NCBI RefSeq assembly: GCF_921293095.1
Contig: NC_060246.1
Coordinates: 132,432,198-132,496,197, forward strand
Reading direction: 5' to 3'
DNA: 64,000 bases
DNA from: Ischnura elegans
Lineage: Eukaryota > Arthropoda > Insecta > Odonata > Coenagrionidae
The notes below the pieces were generated by a model that saw nothing but the letters and a program-made list of their open reading frames with translations, was not told where the DNA came from and did no database searches. Of this stretch, positions 58,460-64,000 are shown piece by piece (position 1 is the stretch's first letter; each line of letters starts with the position of its first letter). The position numbers were made by a program, and so were the translations under genes.

Positions 58460-60805
58460 CAGTGGCGGCTCGTGAGTCAAATGCTAGGGGGGGCGCACTC
58501 CACCGGGGGGTCATAATTTTTTAATATTTCGTGTATTTTATTAAGTTTTTACGGCAATCTAGGAATTAAATTTTGTGATGCCATATGTTCCGTTTTTTTC
58601 AACAAAAATACCTAGTTCTCCTAATAAGGCTTGATTAATAAATACTAAATGCAGAAGACTCTCGGTCATACGGATCGGCTTAGTCCGGACTCTCGATTAT
58701 ACTGATCAATGATCTTGAAGAATAAAAATATATTTGCTGCGATATTATGCAAATACAAACGAAAATACGTTTTAGCGCCTACATTCTTCGTGCGGATATG
58801 CCCGCAATACACTTCTGTTGTTCGCTTTGCAATCATAATGCGTTATTTGTCAAATCTATACAACATTTGCAATGATTTAGGTAGCAATGACACTTATAAC
58901 ACCTGAGGAGGGAGGGGAGTGTCACAGACTTCCACTAGGCAAAAAACACTACTAGAATGCGCGCGCTTTGCTATTGCAGATGTACACTTTGATGGCGGTG
59001 TTCGCGTTGTTTCTTGAATACAGTATGATTTAAAATCAATAATTAAACATTTCTCACACATTTTTAACATAATCTGAAATACTCACATGCCTTTAGTTAT
59101 ATTGCAGAAGTCCATCCTTCTTTCCTTTTGTCCAGCAAAGTGATCAATTACAAGTTCGTTGAAATCAGCGCCGGACAACAATTTCTTTCCCATTGAACGC
59201 ATGGCAAGGGCACTAGTCTATAAATAAACAAGGGACGACACAAAATAGGCCGACGAAAAATACGACCAAAAAGAACAAGGTGCCTGGACACAGAATTGGG
59301 ACAATTTTTCCCTATATTTCCCTAAAAAAAACGAGCACTGTTGATTAATTCAAAATTGTCTTCTTGAATGTACACACAGCGCTAAGAAACTTCTTAATCG
59401 GCAATTACGCACAGTTAACTCCTCGAAAATGATGTCTGAACTCATTTCACTCCGTTCCTTCCGAGAGTCTTGCCGTTACTATAAGGACGACTCAAGGGAG
59501 ATAGAAGTCGTGGTCTACTAATGCTGATTCAGCTGACGGACGAATTTAAGGTCAGCAAAGGCATTCAAACAAACAAGGACGTCACGGACCATCTCCTTGA
59601 GTCTAAGATTCATATGTGACAAACACACGAGACGCCAACGGGTCGCATTTGGAATAACCATGTCTTCGAAATCATTGCCATGATATAATAGAATATAAAT
59701 TCTAGATCGTAAAAGACGACGACTCTGAGCCACAGATAGGAGTTGTAAGGATCTCCGCACTGATATGAACTCTTCGAAGCCATTTAAATCAGACCGAAGT
59801 GGACATTTTCCGTCAGACAGCTACCGCTCTGCCGCTGAGGAATTAGGTGAACATGTACTAAAAAAACAAGGACGGCTAGAAAAATGATGAACCTACACAC
59901 AAAAGGTGCGTTGTACGCGGCACTTCTTGACAGTCATTGAATGACTCTATTTAAAGTCACATTTTACGGGTTAAATCATGTTTAATCCTTCACCCTATCA
60001 CGCACGCGCCTATTTCTTAAATTATAAATCAGTGGGGAATGTTAACTGATTTTTTCTAATACTGCAGGTCTTTTGATAAATTTATCTGAAAAATAGGTAC
60101 CGCATTTCTAAACATCGGGAAGATATGAATACATTGTTCAGGCCTAAACATTATAATATTAGTTTCCCCAAGGTTCTTGAAATCCGTAATCATAATAGAA
60201 CTGTGGCAAATACTCGAGAATGGTTTTCCTACATCAATACGGCCTTTAAATGGTTGGATTTTATGTGTTCCGGAATTCAAACACCAAAAAACGCAAGCAT
60301 AATGGGATAATTTATTTTCTGTAGCAATACCTACCAGTAATTAAAAATTAAAATCGTATAACTACACCCAGTACAGTGATCATTCTGATTCCGTACGTCC
60401 ATTTTCTGTGGCAGCACCAAGTAGACGCCAGAATTATACGCCCGCCGGCCTGCGCAGCGATGTCAACTCATACGTCGCTCTGCGCATTTTCGGACGACGT
60501 CCCAAGACTTCCATAAGACACAACGTTAGACGCGTCATAGCACCAGCGGCCCCCACCACTACCACTCTCCATATAACTGCATGGGGATGGATTGGGACGT
60601 TCTGGCCAGCGCCCCACGGCTACAAATACGAACTTCTCGCGCTATTTCTTTTCGTGTTTTTCCAACACTTTCGATGTATGGGACTGAAAAAACACTTTGA
60701 TTAATCAGATGTATAATTATAAATTAATAGATTTTTATTATTTTTACTTTTTCAAATATTTGGGAGGGGCGGCGTCCGAGAGTCCTTATGGGCAAACCGC
60801 CACTG
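58460..60805. mobile_element. hAT-type transposon, 2.35 kb, perfect 8-bp target duplication
   Basis: Ends CAGTGGCGG and CCGCCACTG are exact inverted 9-mers; the flanking CAAGGCTG is duplicated exactly (58452-58459 and 60806-60813). TIR plus 8-bp duplication is diagnostic of hAT. The interior holds only short frames (59518-59760 on minus, 60408-60704 on plus) that I cannot match to a hAT transposase or BED finger, so it appears non-autonomous or too decayed. A CG-rich block lies at 60410-60620. Confidence 0.88.
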
Positions 60806-60855
60806 CAAGGCTGATCACTAGGCCTGTCGAGTCAGCCTCGACGTTGGACCACTAA

Positions 60856-62066
60856 GGGTGCGGTCCAATGAATGCTACTTTCGCTACCAGACGCTACAGA
60901 CAGCAGTGCTCCGGAGCTCCGGTCCATAGGCGCTACGTTCGCTACGGGAATTTCTTTTCGGACCGGTCAGGAGCGAAGTCAAGATGGCAGAAATGAACGA
61001 GGGTGGGCAAACTGGGTTTATGAAATCGAATATATGGTTTTAATTGCGAATTGAGGTGATAATGGTAATTGAATATTAATAAATATATTCGAATATCATT
61101 TAAATGAATTATATTTTCCAATATCGAGGTTCCACTAAGTAAAGCAAGAAACTTTGGACCGTATTTCTCACACCTACCCTCGCCTAACCCTTCTAAATGA
61201 AACTCATTACCCTAGAAAAGGAAGAATTAGGTACTCTATCGTTTTCTCAGTTGAAACATGTCAACTTATTATGGCTAAAGACTATTAAAAACATTAATCC
61301 ATTTCATGTAAATCCTATTTTACTTCAGATTTTAAGTTATGGCACGAGTTGATTTGTCGTTATGTGTTCTTACAACCCTTTCTTATATTACATGCAGGGG
61401 CGGATCCAGGATTTTTTTCTGGGAGGGGCACAAGCAAGGCCGTATCCAGGATTTTGTTCTGGGTGGGGCACAAGGATACCTCGTAATACAAAACGAATGC
61501 AATGATAATGGGGCCGTATTAAAAATGTTGCATATTTTTGAGGGTCTGGGGGGGGCACGTGCCCCCGTGCCCCCCCCCCTGGATCCGCCTATGATTACAT
61601 GCCCCTTTTAATAATTTTTTGTTGCCTTTTGTATGTTAAGGCTGCTTCCAGAGACATTAGAGTTCATTTTGGAGGAGATACGAGAATGTTTGCGGATAGA
61701 TAGTTCTTGCTATATATTTATTTAAATCACGATTAAATTTATATCTATTTACGAAGTGCGTCTACTCCGTTACTTCGTAGTCACTTTTATAGGAGAAAAG
61801 CGTCCACATTCAGCGTCCAACAACTGCAACGTGAGTAAACTCTCCATTGCCTCAGTGCATTCCCTTCGAATTTCCGCCAAAAATTGACTCGCTCCTCCGC
61901 TGACCCAAGTTTTCAGGGGAGCGTCTGGAGCTGGTCTGGAGCGAGGCGGGAAATGGGTGTATGACGTTTGCCGTGACGTCACAGCCTAACCTGTAGCGCT
62001 CCGTAGCGAATAACGGACCGCTTGGGGGCGCTCCGAAGCATTGGTAGCGTTCAACGGACCGCACCC
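60856..62066. mobile_element. PIF/Harbinger-like element, 1.2 kb, TAA duplication
   Basis: Ends GGGTGCGGTCC and GGACCGCACCC are exact inverted 11-mers, extended imperfectly (AATGAATGCTAC against its inverse GTAGCGTTCAACGG). They are flanked by TAA at 60853-60855 and 62067-62069. A 3-bp TWA duplication and G-initial TIRs fit PIF/Harbinger. It contains the hAT MITE at 61395-61593. No transposase frame was recognised. Confidence 0.8.
61395..61593. mobile_element. hAT-type MITE, family A, copy 2, nested (199 bp)
   Basis: Starts CAGGGGCGGATCCAGG and ends CTGGATCCGCCTATG, flanked by the exact 8-bp duplication ATTACATG (61387-61394 and 61594-61601). It is longer than the copy at 2937 because the first 38 bases or so are repeated: the phrase (G)GGATCCAGGATTTTTTTCTGGG recurs as CGTATCCAGGATTTTGTTC. 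It interrupts the Harbinger-like element and is therefore younger. Confidence 0.88.
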
Positions 62067-63674
62067 TAAGGGTTAAAACGGTAAAAATACGAAATTTGCC
62101 GCCTACTTTCCATAAGTTAGCGGCGCATAAGTTAGTCATTGGAGCTCGGGCTCATTAATTCTTTCAGAGAGAGACGATCCTCGGCGGAAAAAATCGCTCA
62201 CTGGAGTAATAATAAAGACGAACCACCTGAGAAGGATGCGAGAGGCCAAGGAGAAGCGGTGAGCCGCTAGACATTAGTCAGTGACGTCATCAACTTATTT
62301 GCGAAAAGGTTAAGCCCGTCGAATTTTCAACTCGAAAATTCCGTGTTCACCGTAAATTTATATTTTCTTTCGTTCATATCCCGTTTTTAAGATATGCTAA
62401 ACGGGTAGATTTTTCCGAGTGACCGCGCGCACGATCGGAAATGCATCCCTCGTTGATGAGACTGCGAAGAGAAATCCATAATAAAAGCGTTGCCCTCTTA
62501 GTTCTTCATCGTCTTGTGTCTACGATGTGGGCGATGGATAAGTAGGGAGAAATTATGCTTGTATTTAGCCAAATCGATTAATTATCATATGAAATACTCA
62601 TTTTATATCACTTGTAGACTAATTACGTTCGTTTTGTTTTGTGTATTACGGAGCCTTGAGCATTTAATTTCATATTAATAACTTTCACATTAAAATAAAG
62701 AGAATATTACGTACAGTAATAGGGTGGTTTCCTATTATTTGTTTATTGCCTACATCGAAAGATTATTACTCCTGGAGTGTGCATTTCACGCTTTTAGATT
62801 TTTAAATGACGATATCTATTTTTCGCGATCAAATGAAAAGTGAAAAATTTCAAGCGCGCGAAAACGCGACGGCTAAGTATGAATGATGGGAAAAGCCCGT
62901 GTGACGTCATTCTGGTTCCGGCTGCCGGCGAGTGAGGTGACCTTGGGGCGAGAGCATTTGCGCCGCTGGCTGCTAGCAGGTAGCAGAGTACCCTGCTAGA
63001 AGGTAGCGCTTGGCTTAAAAAAGGATTATTAATACCTTATCAAACGCAGAAAACTTTCCGACCATAGGCAGTTTTAATTAGTGATTATTAAGATATGTTT
63101 CCCTGAGCTCTGTGCCTCATGCATGCATTGGTAATCTCAGACGATGTAAAACTCCTACCTACTCGTATAGAAACCAGGTCCCTGTGACGTCACATGGAGT
63201 GGCATCGCATGGGCGCCAATGTGGCCTTTTTCAAATGCGATTTAAATTGACCATTGCCATTCGTCTACACTGGAATTTCTAAAACCAAATAATTTGTACA
63301 TTATGAATACACTAATGGTGGGTAACGAATCGCAATAAATGCCTTTCGTTTTCTTAGATGAAGGAAACTACCCTATTGTTGTATGTTGTTTTTAATCTCA
63401 CATATGATAAGACCGTTTGCCTGTTAGACTCATTTTTTGAATTTTGTTTTAGTAAGCCATGTGGTGGGCATGAATAGGGAACTTGCATATATTTCAGATA
63501 TAATCAATACCCCCAAAATTATATAAAAATATGTGTTTGCATACCTCGGTGAAAGTTTTTTTATTATTTTATGACGTGGTTTACGATATTTAATGCATTA
63601 AAGTTCACGAGAATTTTCAAATGCAAGTCAGAAGCGAAAACGCCCGATGATTGGCTGGTAGAAAAGTGACGTCA
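61974..63674. promoter_or_regulatory. Cluster of five TGACGTCA palindromes
   Basis: CRE-type palindromes at 61974-61981, 62282-62289, 62902-62909, 63185-63192 and 63667-63674. The first is inside the Harbinger-like element, and the third and fourth are inside the TIR element 62719-63376. They may be element-borne rather than a host promoter. Confidence 0.5.
62719..63376. mobile_element. TIR element, about 658 bp
   Basis: Left end ATAGGGTGGTTTCCTATT, right end GATGAAGGAAACTACCCTAT; the inverted match is AATAGGGT(G/A)GTTTCCT. Beyond it the arms share TTTATTGC near the ends. Noncoding; class unassigned, target duplication unclear. Confidence 0.6.
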
Positions 63675-64000
63675 TAGTTCAGTACGAGGAGAGACGGCGG
63701 CACGGCCATAGTAGAGGTTGCATACTTGAATACCAGCGACGGCGTGGTTATGATTCATTTATTGAAGTGCAGACGTATCGTAGTTATTCATTGTGACTTC
63801 AGGGATATTATTTGATCTATTTTTTCTTCATTGAAAGCGATAGATTGCGTAAGGATGAAGGAATATGGTTATTCTTAGGCTGATCCTAGCAAGCTTCCTG
63901 TTACTGATTCCATCGTGATAACAGGGTATTTTAGTGAAACTGTAGACTTCGTCGGCTCGGAAAGTCGATGCCGAGAAATGGAAAGGTAGTTGATGTGCAT
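63377..64000. other. No gene recognised
   Basis: Mixed composition with one CRE-like palindrome (63667) and GAGAGACGGCGGCACGGCCAT, which might be part of a promoter for a gene beyond the window. Confidence 0.35.

Noticed and set aside
60408..60704. 98-codon plus-strand open frame inside the hAT element
   Set aside because: CG-rich block without hAT or BED signature; treated as noncoding interior.
1..64000. CRISPR arrays, rRNA genes, intact tRNA genes, bacterial operons
   Set aside because: None present. Repeats are transposon ends, hairpins or short tandem units, and the tRNA-like pieces lack a full cloverleaf.

Overview
This is eukaryotic nuclear DNA, AT-rich and full of introns, and most likely from an arthropod. 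That is an inference. It rests on the gene content, GT-AG introns of 0.1 to about 6 kb, and a dense population of cut-and-paste DNA transposons (hAT, Tc/mariner, pogo/Tigger, PIF/Harbinger-like) typical of larger arthropod genomes. I cannot name the species. I see no rRNA, intact tRNA, CRISPR or operon-like structure.

Layout: positions 1-18122 hold no complete gene. They contain GC-rich islands (about 1560-2030, 5200-5540, 9440-9830, 13780-14060), several short inverted-repeat elements, and two exons of a decayed THAP-type zinc-finger domain (6457-6584 and 6713-6844). From 18123 to 45844 (+ strand) lie 20 exons encoding 995 residues of a class I unconventional myosin closest to the vertebrate MYO1A/MYO1B subgroup. 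They cover the motor from just after switch I, three IQ motifs and the TH1 lipid-binding tail, ending at a true stop. The N-terminal roughly 170 residues, with the P-loop, are not in the window, so the intron before 18123 is longer than 18 kb. All exon phases join with no frameshift, so the gene looks functional. Its introns host a mariner deletion derivative, a Tigger element, fold-back elements and SINE tails.

Positions 52354-55834 (- strand) hold a compact five-exon gene for a 335-residue, mostly coiled-coil protein that I cannot assign with certainty. It is convergent with the myosin. Two copies of a 250-bp hAT-type MITE in opposite orientation (51859-52109 and 58103-58351) bracket it. 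From about 58100 to the right end the window is a nested transposon cluster: a 2.3-kb hAT element with a perfect 8-bp target duplication, a 1.2-kb Harbinger-like element with TAA duplications that contains a hAT MITE, and a 0.66-kb TIR element. Five TGACGTCA palindromes fall within 1.7 kb here.

The most interesting signal is in the myosin. A 216-nt, phase 1-1 exon (23569-23784) encodes a second copy of the helix that leads into the actin-binding cardiomyopathy (HCM/TEDS) loop. The downstream exon (24861-25138) carries the homologous segment plus an expanded loop. The first exon can be included or skipped without breaking the frame, so the locus could make two motors that differ at the actin interface.
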